The notes: generated by a model not told the origin, from the letters alone. A stretch of DNA of 39,057 nt from Parcubacteria bacterium OLB19 (GCA_001567365.1 JZEL01000013.1:1-39057), one strand, 5' to 3'. Shown: positions 26,897-36,171, counted from the stretch's first letter. Numbers and translations are program-made.

Positions 26897-27892
26897 CTAC
26901 AACAACTTCATCAAAATTGAAGCTAATTTATTTGGATCATGACGAATAAGACTGCGTTTAACTTCATCACTTTCAACGGAATTTATTACTTCATTTGAAA
27001 CTAAATTCTCTGAATAAATTAAACATTTATCCGATGTACAATTATTATGTACAGGAAAGTCACCCTCCTTAGCATAAAGCTTAAGTAAATTAGAAGAAAA
27101 AGTGGTTGAATTAATTATAGCCACATCAGGAGTACGATCAATATATCTGATTATCTCATTAACATGTTCCATAGCGTTCATACCAACCGTCTGTCCTTTT
27201 TTAGACATTAGATTGCAGATATACACCACCTTGGCCGAGCTCTCACGCAAAGCCTCAGTAAAACCACCAACGATACAGTTAGATAAAATACTGGTATACA
27301 AATCTCCAGGACCAAGTACTACCATATCAGCTTCTATTAGTGCGGTCTTGGCTTCAGGATTCAGACTAGCCTCTGGACTAAGATAAAGTTTAACAATACG
27401 AAGATTAGATATAGCTGGTGACAAAATATCAATATCATGTTCATTAAAAATCACCGAACCGTCTTCGTACTCGGCTACCAAATTTGTGTGATCAGTTGTT
27501 ACCGGAATCACTTTACCAGATACACGTAAAATTTTAGAAGCCGCCTTTATAGCTTCGACTTCACTACCCAAAATATCAGTAAGAGCGGTTAATAATAAGT
27601 TACCAAAATTATGACCAGACAAACCTTCACCTCTATCAAAGCGGTAGAGGAATAATTTTCGTAATAACTGATGATTCTCATCATCTGTTACAGCCAAAGC
27701 TGTCAGGGCGTTACGTACATCACCAATTGGTAACTGTCCAAATTCGTCTCTTAGTCTACCCGACGAACCGCCAGAATCAGACATGCTAACAATAGCCGTT
27801 AGATCAATTTCATCAGCATGTCGTGACAACCCGCGCAAGACGGTATGAGTACCGGTTCCTCCCCCTACCACTACTACTCTTTTTTTATCCAT
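26897..27892 (-). CDS. yvcK: Gluconeogenesis factor YvcK / CofD-like protein
   Basis: 331 residues, complete. VVVVGGGTGTHTVLRGL (residues 6-22), IVSMSDSGGSSGRLRDEFGQLPIGDVRNAL, FGNLLLTALTDILGS and VLGPGDLYTSILSN are the YvcK/CofD family signatures. YvcK binds UDP-sugars and is needed for cell shape and peptidoglycan synthesis under gluconeogenic growth in Bacillus; it is related to the CofD transferase but is not thought to make F420. In this setting, at the head of a polysaccharide cluster, a role in balancing UDP-GlcNAc use is plausible. A TG-extended TACTAT box (917-922 of this kilobase) lies 24 bases before the ATG. Confidence 0.9.
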   Translation of the reverse strand: MDKKRVVVVGGGTGTHTVLRGLSRHADEIDLTAIVSMSDSGGSSGRLRDEFGQLPIGDVRNALTALAVTDDENHQLLRKLFLYRFDRGEGLSGHNFGNLLLTALTDILGSEVEAIKAASKILRVSGKVIPVTTDHTNLVAEYEDGSVIFNEHDIDILSPAISNLRIVKLYLSPEASLNPEAKTALIEADMVVLGPGDLYTSILSNCIVGGFTEALRESSAKVVYICNLMSKKGQTVGMNAMEHVNEIIRYIDRTPDVAIINSTTFSSNLLKLYAKEGDFPVHNNCTSDKCLIYSENLVSNEVINSVESDEVKRSLIRHDPNKLASILMKLL

Positions 27893-27916
27893 ATTTCTAG
27901 TTTGATTTGAGCGAAC

Positions 27917-27922
27917 ATAGTA
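27917..27922 (-). promoter_or_regulatory. Extended -10 (TGCTACTAT) for yvcK
   Basis: TGCTACTAT on the minus strand lies 24 bases before ATG 27892, leaving a leader of about 17 bases without an evident Shine-Dalgarno. Confidence 0.35.
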
Positions 27923-27958
27923 GCACTTACAATTGATATGTAAATAAATTGCCTGTTA

Positions 27959-29371
27959 CTAACGACGACTAAAGCGAAGTAGGAGCAAAGCAGTAATAAT
28001 CAGTAAAATTAGGCCAAAATAAGACCAATTAATGCCATTTTTATCTTCCGCCTTACCCTCTAAAGACAAAGCTGATGGAGTCTCTTCTTCAATTTTATCG
28101 GTTGTAGACGCAAACACCTCTTCAACCAAAGTTTCTGCCCTAGATACTGATGGCAAAAATACTTCTTGGGCTTTAGCTAAAGTAGCACTTAAAGTATTGC
28201 TTTCATTTTGCACCGACTTAGCCACAACATTATCTTCATCTACAGCGTAACTTTTTTCTTGATTCCAATCGGTATACAATTTGGAAAAATTTGAAGTTAA
28301 TGAATTTCCTTTATTGTCATACACCACAACCAAATTTGATTTACTACCTAACCGTGTCTTAGCAATAGTAATAGTAGCCTTAGGTAGAATTATACTTTTT
28401 GGCGGTAGCACCACTTCTTTATCACCACGAATAACAAAACCCGATATATCAACATCATAAGGAGAGTCATTATGTATTTGTATATCACCATTATCATTTT
28501 CAGTTAAAGAAAAATTAACTGGTAAAATTGTTATTTCTTTTCTTATAGTTTCGTCGTGTCGACCATACTTAGCATTAACCGTGACGACATAAGTCCCTGG
28601 ATAAGAAAAAGTATGTTCGACTTTTTTACCTTGACTTGAATAAGTGTCACCAAAGTTCCAAGTGTAAATCAAAGAAGAAATAATTGTTTCACCTACCCCT
28701 TTTCCACTAACTGAAAAAGGTACTGTCTGATTAACATAAGCCACGTCTTGTGTTTCTATTTCTAACTTTAAAACGGTGTTAGGTGTAACTAAACTGACCG
28801 ACCTAATTTTATCATTAGGCATAATCACATTACTATGACCTTGTCTTGCATTATTATCACTAATTGAGTTTTGCTTTATATCGGTTTCTACTCGACCACT
28901 CTTATTCTGATTTCCTGGTGTAGGCACATCAGTCACCCAACCCTTAGAAGTATATTGAGCAGTATCTTTATTGGTATTATCTCCACCAACCTCTAACCAA
29001 TTCTCTCCACCAACTACCTGATCCATTATTAAACCGTCAGCATTTTTAAGTGTTAAGGTCGCCCCAGTATTTACCAGAGCCCCCGTGTAAATGAAAAAAG
29101 CTGTTGCCGGTGATGATTCTTCACTGGTCCTTTCCAACACAGCATAGGATGAAGCTGGTATAGAACCAGTCAGAGTAACTAACAGATTAGCACCGTCCCC
29201 CAAAGTCCAATTATCTACACTTACTGATTCTGTACCGGAATTATAGAGTTCGATCCATTCATGATTAGCTGAAGTAAGATCACCCATCCAAGCCACTTCA
29301 TTTATAATCACTGAGGCCTGACTAGATATTGGCAGAAATAAGGTAATTAAAGCAATCAGATAACGAGACAT
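27959..29371 (-). CDS. Surface protein with lamin-tail and PKD domains and a C-terminal anchor
   Basis: A signal peptide (residues 1-19, cut after SSQA) leads into a lamin-tail domain (about 20-130: IINEVAWMGDLTSANHEWIE, DNWTLGDG, YAVLERT). A PKD domain follows (about 205-285; IYTWNFGDTYSSQGKKVEH and PGTYVVTVNA), then a second beta-rich domain (about 285-375), a polar linker and one C-terminal membrane helix (about 448-466) with RFSRR. It should be anchored in the cytoplasmic membrane and face outward. Such proteins are frequent in Parcubacteria; a role in adhesion or DNA/nucleoprotein binding is guesswork. It lies ten bases after the VirD4-like gene and is probably in its operon. Confidence 0.8.
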   Translation of the reverse strand: MSRYLIALITLFLPISSQASVIINEVAWMGDLTSANHEWIELYNSGTESVSVDNWTLGDGANLLVTLTGSIPASSYAVLERTSEESSPATAFFIYTGALVNTGATLTLKNADGLIMDQVVGGENWLEVGGDNTNKDTAQYTSKGWVTDVPTPGNQNKSGRVETDIKQNSISDNNARQGHSNVIMPNDKIRSVSLVTPNTVLKLEIETQDVAYVNQTVPFSVSGKGVGETIISSLIYTWNFGDTYSSQGKKVEHTFSYPGTYVVTVNAKYGRHDETIRKEITILPVNFSLTENDNGDIQIHNDSPYDVDISGFVIRGDKEVVLPPKSIILPKATITIAKTRLGSKSNLVVVYDNKGNSLTSNFSKLYTDWNQEKSYAVDEDNVVAKSVQNESNTLSATLAKAQEVFLPSVSRAETLVEEVFASTTDKIEEETPSALSLEGKAEDKNGINWSYFGLILLIITALLLLRFSRR

Positions 29372-29381
29372 GGAATTTTAA

Positions 29382-31606
29382 TTAAGAAGTAAAGGGTGAA
29401 CGTTCATGGTGTGGCTGCTTTAATTTTTTCTCAATTTTTTTTGGTGATAAAGGATTATCTACGTTTTCTTGACGGTTTTCCTGTGACTGATGACTGTGAT
29501 TAAAACGATGATTCCTTTGACTAGATTGATGATTATGATGTTTATGATTGGGTTTAAATTGATGATTGGTATTATTTTTTGATTGATTATTTCGATTAGG
29601 TAGAAAATTAGTTTTTATTCCCGAATGACTTTCCTGCCCTTTATTTACAGTCGTTCCTTTATCAAAATCCACAAAATAAGCATCAACTTCAGCGGACATT
29701 TTTGCTAATTCGTTTCTTACTTTATCTTTATCTTCTGGTGCCACTCCTTTATTTTCTAAATGATCAACCAACTTAGGTTTAAAGATACTAGGAGCCGAAA
29801 TATGCTTAGCTGAAATATTGTTATTATCACTAACAATATCAGAAACTTCAGACTTCACCGGTTTTACACTTTCAGTCTTCTTAAGTAATGAAGTCAGCAC
29901 ATTTTGTAGATCAGATTTATCCGCTGAAATTCCCTCCGGTTTCTTTTCTATCGATATATCATTTGTCTTATCAGCCACATTCACACTCACCACATTGCTC
30001 ATACCCTTCTCCTCCTTACTACCTTCACTGATTTTACTTAAAATATTTTTTAGGTCAGATAATGAGCGTTCGGTTTTAGCTGGCTTTATCTCTTTTTTTT
30101 TCTAGTCGGATTTGTGGGTTAGGTAAATTTTTTTTTGATTAACTCATTATTATCTTTTGTAGCAACAAAGGTTTTTTCAATCTTATTATCAACTACTACT
30201 TTTGACACTAAATCTTCATTGATATTTTTTATGGTTTTTGGAATTTCTTTCTTTTTGTTTTCATTAAAACTGTTGTTGGCGTGATTGTTTTTCTTAATTG
30301 GTGTTTCTGTTTTTACCGGTGTATGTAATTCAGCAACAACTCTCTCCACTTCTTCTCGGGGTTTGGTGTAATTTTTACGACTAGCAGCAATCACCATATT
30401 AAGGCATGATATTCGTGGTTTTTCTATTGGTGGCAAGGTAACGGCTGAAAAGGGTTGTGAACCGATACCGTCAATCATTAAAGTTAAATAAATCTGTGCG
30501 AAGCCAAGATTAACTAAATCGTTCGCAACAAAGCGCGGTGAAAATACCGTTTCCAAAACCTCAGCATCAAAAGGGCCAACTCGGAAAGCAATTGTTGTAC
30601 CTACGTTTCCAAAAACCGCATTTCTTACATCTTCCTCCATCTGCTCAATGTATTGGTGAGCAATAATTAAATTTAGATGATACTTTCGAGCTTCAGAAAG
30701 AATGTTAGCAAAAGTTGAGTTAGCAAAGGACTGAAACTCATCAACATAAAAATAAAAATTAGGCATGTTGCGCATCTTCTCAATCGGCAAATCAGCTCGA
30801 CTCATAGCCGCTAAATAAATGCGAGTAGTGAGCATTGAACCTAGTAAATTCGCATTAGTTTCACCCACCAAACCTTTTGAGAGATTCATGATGAGAATTT
30901 TCTTCTCATCCATAATTTTTCTAATATCAAAACTGGAATGTGGTTGACCGATAATATTTCTAATTAAAGGATTGCCAGTAAACTGGCCAATTTTATTTTG
31001 AATAGCTGGCAAAGCATCCGCTGTGAAGCGATCGGTATAATTTGCAAACTCTTCAGTCCAAAAAGCTTTTACCGCTGGATCTTTAATATAATCAACTACT
31101 TGTGCACGATAGGCTTTGTCTGAGAATAAACGATTCACAGACAAGAGTGTTGTATCTGGATATTCAATCAAAGCCAACAAGGCGTTGGTTAAAATATACT
31201 CCATACGCGCACTCCAAGCATCAACCCAAATCTTCTTAAAAGTTGACATCAGTCCTGATACCACCAAATGTCTTTTATCCGGACCCACGTCTTCCATAAC
31301 GTTAAAAGAAACCGGATGTGCCATATCAAATGGAGCAAAATATATCACGTCATTGATACGATGTTCCGGCACATAATCAAGCAGAGTCTGTGCAGCTGAC
31401 CCATGCGGATCAATGAAAGCCACTCCCTCTCCATTCATTATGTCTTGTGCGGCCATATTCTCAAGCAGAGTGGACTTACCCATACCTGTCTTGCCGACCA
31501 CATACATGTGACGTTGACGATCCTTAGCTTTTATACCAAAAGGAACTTGCTGTCCGCGAGCATCAGTCTTGGCAAAAAAAGTGATTTTCTCCGGGTCGAA
31601 ACTCAT
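29382..31606 (-). CDS. VirD4/TraD-like conjugation-type ATPase with long His/Asn-rich tail, two frame breaks
   Basis: The ATPase part (30119-31606) has Walker A VGKTGMGKSTLLEN (residues 37-50), GVAFIDPHGSAAQTLLDYVP and Walker B FYFYVDEFQSF (VDE at 288-290), then NLIIAHQYIEQM, a sensor motif of type IV coupling ATPases. Such proteins pump or position DNA at a membrane channel; here no N-terminal membrane helix is present. The frame stops at 30119, but removal of one base at each of two nine-base runs (30128-30136 and 30093-30101) joins it to the open frame 29382-30002. The joined tail, about 245 residues, is charged and then extremely rich in His, Asn and Gln (NHQFKPNHKHHNHQ). Full length is about 740. 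If the breaks are real, the tail fragment would be translated from ATG 30002, which does follow AGGAGG. Confidence 0.75.
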
Positions 31607-31612
31607 ATTTTT

Positions 31613-31618
31613 AGTATA
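31613..31618 (-). promoter_or_regulatory. -10 box (TATACT) for the VirD4-like gene
   Basis: TATACT on the minus strand is six bases before ATG 31606, in the 15-base gap after the carboxypeptidase gene. Transcription would start on the ATG itself. Confidence 0.45.
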
Positions 31619-31621
31619 TCA

Positions 31622-33109
31622 TTACCCACCGAAATGGTCTTCTGCGTATTGCAAAAGCTCTAATACATCATTATGTCTATCTTCTGAACCGAGAACGATT
31701 ATTACTATTATTCTTTCTTCACCTTTTACTTCAAGCTTATGTAAAGAAACTGAAGTTTGTCCGGCAGCATTAGTTTCACCCACTTTACCACCAATAAAAT
31801 TATCTAAACCTTCCACTTTATTAAAATTAACCAATTCGCCAAATTCACCACTAACATATGAAGTTGGTATATTCTGATTTGCAGTTAGCTCAAAAATGAA
31901 TTTACGGTTTTTGTAGATATACTGTGTCAATCGCAATAAATCACCAACAGAAGAAACATTTTCCGCTCCTAGTCCAGACGGATCAATAAAATAAGTATCA
32001 ACCATACCAATCTCTTTAGCCTTTTGATTCATCTGCTCCAAAAACTTCTCCCGTCCCAACTGCGAAGCAATGACTTCCGCTGCTTCATTAGACGATTCAA
32101 CTAAAAGTAGTTGTAACAAACTATACATAGATACTTCCTGTCTATCTCCGAGACGAGGAATTAATGATTGTACAAAAGTAGGTTGATTGACAGCAACGTT
32201 TTTATCCAAATTTATATATTCTGTTGCTATCACAGCTGTCATTAATTTAGTAACAGAAGCTATTGGTACAGATTTATCGAGATCACTTGAAGCTAAAACT
32301 GTACTACTTTCAACATCAGCAATTAGGTAATTTGCTGTCTTTAAATCGCCAATCTTCGGTTCATAAAGGAATGGTTCACCAGAAAAATTTTCTTCATATA
32401 CTAAAACTGGAGTATTAATTTTTATTTGCTTATATATTCTTTCCGCATCTTCTGTTTTTAGTCTTATACAATCACCAGAAAAATCCTCCGCTACCGGTGT
32501 TTTGTCACCATAACTAGGCCAACCGTGTAGATAAAAATTACTTTGGAAAGACAAACTCCAGGGTTGGTAAACTTGACCCATAGTTGAAAAATAATTTTCC
32601 TTTTTTGTTTCTACTTTATAAATTCCCGCTGGTGTTTGACACCAAGAGCCAGCTAGACCTTTAGAGATAATTGGTACATTTTCAACCAAAACACCATCAG
32701 CAAAATATCTAAGTTTCTTTTCCACTAAATCTACCTCTAAAAAAGTTACCGCTGAGTCAATGAAGGCATCACGGGTTTCGTTAAAAAAACCTGATTGTGT
32801 AAACGCAACCTGAACACCGTAGTTGAGAGGTTCGATTTCAGCGGTATTTGGATTAATAATTGAAATTTGTGGTACAGAAGCTGTGTTGACCGAAGCCACT
32901 GTCTGTACTCCTACAAAACCAATACCAAAAACCAACAGTAGCAAGACTGAAAATAGACCGAAATTTTTATACAGGTCAAAGTTTACTTTCTTCCTCCTCC
33001 TTCCCAAATTACTAGGTATCAAAAGCCCTTTACCAGACTGAGGTATATCTTCTTCGTGTCGTACAGCATAAAAACGACGTTTCGGTGATTCGTCTATCAT
33101 AAAGAACAT
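31622..33109 (-). CDS. L,D-transpeptidase (YkuD) / S11 D-Ala-D-Ala carboxypeptidase fusion
   Basis: After a cytoplasmic tail of about 45 residues and a membrane helix (47-68), a YkuD-like domain spans about 118-238 with H195-G (LHGWPSYG) and S211-GDCIRL (C214, R216). An S11/DacA-type domain follows (about 255-495) with SxxK as S285-VTK, SxN as S339-SN and the third motif written KVG (442-444) instead of KTG. Both activities act on peptidoglycan stem peptides outside the membrane: making 3-3 cross-links and trimming D-Ala. The YkuD motif normally reads S(H/G)GC; here Asp precedes Cys. Catalysis is therefore likely but not certain in either domain. It is followed by the VirD4-like gene after 15 bases. 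Confidence 0.82.
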   Translation of the reverse strand: MFFMIDESPKRRFYAVRHEEDIPQSGKGLLIPSNLGRRRKKVNFDLYKNFGLFSVLLLLVFGIGFVGVQTVASVNTASVPQISIINPNTAEIEPLNYGVQVAFTQSGFFNETRDAFIDSAVTFLEVDLVEKKLRYFADGVLVENVPIISKGLAGSWCQTPAGIYKVETKKENYFSTMGQVYQPWSLSFQSNFYLHGWPSYGDKTPVAEDFSGDCIRLKTEDAERIYKQIKINTPVLVYEENFSGEPFLYEPKIGDLKTANYLIADVESSTVLASSDLDKSVPIASVTKLMTAVIATEYINLDKNVAVNQPTFVQSLIPRLGDRQEVSMYSLLQLLLVESSNEAAEVIASQLGREKFLEQMNQKAKEIGMVDTYFIDPSGLGAENVSSVGDLLRLTQYIYKNRKFIFELTANQNIPTSYVSGEFGELVNFNKVEGLDNFIGGKVGETNAAGQTSVSLHKLEVKGEERIIVIIVLGSEDRHNDVLELLQYAEDHFGG

Positions 33110-33126
33110 GATACCGTAAAAAAGTG

Positions 33127-34489
33127 TTAATTTTGACCATTAACCACAGTTTCACTACTCTTCACCACTTCATAGACTCCGTCTGCCTTTAAAGCTCCTT
33201 TAGTATAAATATTTGATGGTGCCCAAATCATAAAACTCATTACCCCAGCATCATAACTAGCTTGTATCTGAGTACGCACTTCGGCCACGTCATAATTACC
33301 GCCATAGTCAAAATCCTGAATCCAAGTCCTTAATCTATCAGCATCATAAACTGGTTTTTTGTATACCGCTGGAGTCGATGTACCAACCCTCTCGTGCAAA
33401 AATCCAGACACAGAAGTAGTTGGTGATTTCATTCTTGCTACCCCAGAAGACATAGCGTGATAAACAATCTTGTAAGGATTACTATTAGGATTTCCTAAAC
33501 CAAGATAATTTGGCGGATAATGTGATGGATAAACCATCGGTGCCACAAAATCAAAATACGGCGCTGCGCGCTCTTGTATCTGACCAATAGAAAGATCGTC
33601 AAAATTTGTAGTTGTCATCCCAAAAAGATCAACCGAAGTCCACGGGGTAGATGATGCTCTACCAGTATTTTCATGTTTATATTTTGCAAATCGATCCTCC
33701 TCATCTAGAGCTTTTTGTAGGTAAGCAAAGAAGGCTTCTAGGTTGGCTTGCTTATCGTTTGGCCAACTTGAACCAGCGGTATGAGCAAAATAAATATCGC
33801 GCATATTGCCATCACTAGGATAACGTACATAATCAAAATTTAATTCATCAAAACCGAGATTGTAGGAGTCAACTGCTAAATCTATAATATGATCCCAATA
33901 TTCTTTAGCTGCCACATCAATGAATGATAAACCTTTACCATCATGCCAAACCGAATTACCATCCAAACGTTTGACAGCCAAATGCGGATAACGCTCCGCG
34001 TAAAATGGATCCTGAAAAACAGTAATTCGTCCAATTACATAAATATCATTATCATGTAAACTGGCAACAAATTCACGCATATCGCGAGCGCCACAGCGAG
34101 CATTCTCCCAAGCTGGTAACCAATCAGGATTCTCGGGACGAAAAGAAATAGTGCCGGAATAATCTTTAATATCCAGAACCACACTATTAATTTCTGTTTC
34201 TTTCATTAGAGTAACTAACTTTTCTCGAAAACTTGGTGTGCCGGCAACACAAGAGGTCATATAAATAGCTTTCACTTGCGAAGGTAAGGGCACATGTGAA
34301 ACTTGGGGACGATTGTCTTCTTTATCAGGAATATCTTTATTTGTTTTTTTCTCTACAGTCTCATATTCTTGAGAATTTGATATAGAGTTTTTTTCATAAA
34401 CTAAATCTGATTTAGGAATATAAGCATAACTAAAAAAACGCTACTGTTCCCAGGATTAAAATTAAACTCAGACCTATATATTTGGTCAT
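33127..34489 (-). CDS. GHL13-type putative glycoside hydrolase (DUF4015), frame broken at an A7/T7 run
   Basis: A TIM-barrel protein of the DUF4015/GHL13 group: VKAIYMTSCVAGTPSFREK, INSVVLDIKDYSGTISF, DIYVIGRITVFQDPFYAERYP, FIDVAAKEYWDHIIDLAVDS, GFDELNFDYVRYPSDG and FDFVAPMVYPSHY. The last two carry the acidic residues at the barrel end that are taken to be catalytic. The substrate is not known for the family; a cell-wall or surface glycan is likely. The plain frame begins at 34293, but removal of one base at 34432-34438 extends it to ATG 34489 (MTKYIGLSLILILGTVAFFS), supplying a signal anchor, for about 453 residues. It starts seven bases after the small membrane-protein gene. Confidence 0.82.
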
Positions 34490-34495
34490 ACCTGA

Positions 34496-34738
34496 CTATT
34501 GTAACTCAGTCTTGTCAAAAAGTTGCTTGGTAGTCTCCACAAAAGAATCGCTACCCCTCTCACCATTACCTCGATCGATTTTCAACAGAAAAAGATTCCG
34601 ACGTAAAGCATAACCAGTAATAATTAAAATCACTCCTATACCAGACACAAGATATTGCTTCCATAATTCGGGAATACCTAAAAATGGTAAAACTGTTAAA
34701 CAAATTCCAAATATAAAAACTAGGGTTTCTTTTGTCAT
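34496..34738 (-). CDS. Small two-helix membrane protein, unknown function
   Basis: About 80 residues from ATG 34738 (MTKETLVFIFGICLTVLPFLG). Two hydrophobic helices (about 5-23 and 29-47) with a basic connecting turn (ALRRN) and a charged cytoplasmic tail rich in Asp/Glu/Lys. The frame extends 21 residues upstream, but that part is Cys-rich and unlike a mature start. I recognise no family. It lies between rsmI and the GHL13-like gene, six bases before the latter, so it is probably part of that operon. Confidence 0.55.
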   Translation of the reverse strand: MTKETLVFIFGICLTVLPFLGIPELWKQYLVSGIGVILIITGYALRRNLFLLKIDRGNGERGSDSFVETTKQLFDKTELQ

Positions 34739-34810
34739 CACTAAAATTTCACAGCATTCTACCGTGAAGAGACAATTACTACAAATTAAGTGAAGAAACA
34801 AGCGTAGCGA

Positions 34811-35531
34811 CTATTCTGAACTTATGTCAGAATTTGTTCTGCCCTTGGGCAAATTCTGACCCCTGTGCTTAAAAATAACCACAAATTCCCCTTTTTGTTT
34901 GACAGGAAAAGTGTTTAAAATATGCAAAAGTTCAGTTGGTGTACCAACAAGCATTTCCTCATGTAATTTGGTCAATTCACGTCCGAGCTTAACTTCGCTA
35001 GTGGGTGCGATTTTCTCTAAAGCTTCTAAGGTTTTTAGAATTCTGTGAGTTGATTCAAAAAAAATAGTCGGTTGTGGAAGGGTCGTGAGACTTTTGAAAA
35101 AAAGTCTCAGACCCTTCTTCTGTGGTACAAATCCCAAAAAAAGTAAATTGATTACCAGCAATACCAGCAATGGAAAAAGAGGCAGTTAAAGCTGAAGCTC
35201 CAGGAATCGCTTCAATGCGCGCGCCCGCGGTGCGGGCGCGCGCCACAAGCCACACCCCAGGATCACTCACAGCTGGAGTCCCAGCATCTGATACCAAAGC
35301 AATATTTTTTCCCTCTTCCAAGTCACTAATTATCATGTCATGCGCATTCTCACTTGTATGCGCATCATATCGCCTTAAGGTTTGCTTAATATCATAATGC
35401 GCCAACAGTTTCCCTGTCACTCGCGTATCTTCACAAAGTATATAATCAACCTCCTTAAGAATACGTAAAGCCCGCAAGGTAATATCTTCCAAGTTTCCAA
35501 TCGGTGTTGCTACCACATACAGTGTTCCCAT
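34811..35531 (-). CDS. rsmI: 16S rRNA (cytidine-1402-2'-O)-methyltransferase, frame broken at an A7/T7 run
   Basis: RsmI methylates the 2'-OH of C1402 in 16S rRNA with S-adenosylmethionine. Seen are LYVVATPIGNLEDITLRAL, DYILCEDTRVTGKLL, HTSENAHDMIISDLEEGKNI, ALVSDAGTPAVSDPG and IEAIPGASALTASFSIAG, all typical. Frames 35055-35531 and 34811-35170 join when one base is removed at 35136-35142 (giving NQFTFLGFVPQKKGLR), for about 239 residues; the C-terminal part ELTKLHEEMLVGT is also family-like. Within the gene lies an all-GC hairpin (35217-35243). ATG is six bases after a TG-extended TAGTAT box. Confidence 0.88.
35217..35243. repeat. 12-bp all-GC hairpin inside rsmI
   Basis: Arms 35217-35228 (GCGCGCGCCCGC) and 35232-35243 are perfect inverted copies, all G and C, around GGT. 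It encodes part of the ARARTAGAR segment between the VSDPG and IPGASA motifs. The base composition is far above that of the rest of the gene. Confidence 0.75.
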
Positions 35532-35537
35532 AACGAG

Positions 35538-35543
35538 ATACTA
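35538..35543 (-). promoter_or_regulatory. Extended -10 (TGCTAGTAT) for rsmI
   Basis: TGCTAGTAT on the minus strand ends six bases before ATG 35531, implying a leaderless message. Confidence 0.45.
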
Positions 35544-35565
35544 GCAGAAAATCAGAAAAAAGAAA

Positions 35566-35585
35566 CCGGGCGCTAGCGCGCCCGG
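35566..35585 (-). terminator. Intrinsic terminator of the 160-residue-frame gene
   Basis: Arms CCGGGCGC (35566-35573) and GCGCCCGG (35578-35585) fold around TAGC. On the minus strand the hairpin is followed by TTTCTTTTTTC, a good U tract, and it begins 22 bases after the stop codon at 35608. It separates this gene from rsmI. Confidence 0.75.
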
Positions 35586-35607
35586 CAAAGTCTCAAACCA
35601 TGATTGT

Positions 35608-36057
35608 TTAGTTTCTACTCATAAAAAAATTAAAAGTACGTAATACTACATGCCCATTTCTAAAACCAAAGTAAGAAACGTCACATCCATTTTCTTCACA
35701 TAAGAAAATCGGTCTTCTGCATTCTTCCAAAATAAATTCAGGAATATCTTGCAGGTAAACAAGAGAAAATCTTTCATTTTTTACTGCTAAATTAAAACGA
35801 ATTTGTATAATGATACTTCCAGAATTATTTGAAATCCATGAAACTTCACCCTTATAAACCCAACCTAGCAAATGTATTTCAATTTCTTTTATGAATCTTA
35901 ATTTCTTGAAAACTTTTTCATTCCATTCATATGATTCTAAGGTGAGAATTTTTACCGACCTCTCTACTTCAATTTCTCTAATTCCTTTAGCTTTCTCTAA
36001 AAGATCCACACCTAAACACATCAATGACAAGGAACTGAAATCTGAGCTACCTTCCAT
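35608..36057 (-). CDS. Hypothetical soluble protein
   Basis: About 149 residues from ATG 36057 (MEGSSDFSSLSLMCLGVDLL), which follows GGAAGG at a good distance; the longer frame starts 11 residues earlier. No membrane helix or signal peptide. The central part looks like alternating beta strands (EIHLLGWVYKGEVSWISNN, SIIIQIRFNLAV), and the last 40 residues contain two Cys (CRRPIFLCEENGCDVSYFG). I recognise no family. It has its own terminator and lies divergent to the MntP-like gene. The codon use appears normal for the window. Confidence 0.6.
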   Translation of the reverse strand: MEGSSDFSSLSLMCLGVDLLEKAKGIREIEVERSVKILTLESYEWNEKVFKKLRFIKEIEIHLLGWVYKGEVSWISNNSGSIIIQIRFNLAVKNERFSLVYLQDIPEFILEECRRPIFLCEENGCDVSYFGFRNGHVVLRTFNFFMSRN

Positions 36058-36171
36058 AGCACACCTTCCTTTTCTAAAAAAGGCCGTCACCTTGATTGAT
36101 GACGACTAAGAGCTTCTAAAAACTTATTGTAACACAACCATCCAAAAATTTGCAAAACACGAAACCTAAAG

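Noticed and set aside
35055..35170. Alternative membrane protein start (MLVLLVINLLFLGF) for the second rsmI frame
   Set aside because: The hydrophobic start is the out-of-frame reading of RsmI codons; the family C-terminus continues directly after one-base repair.
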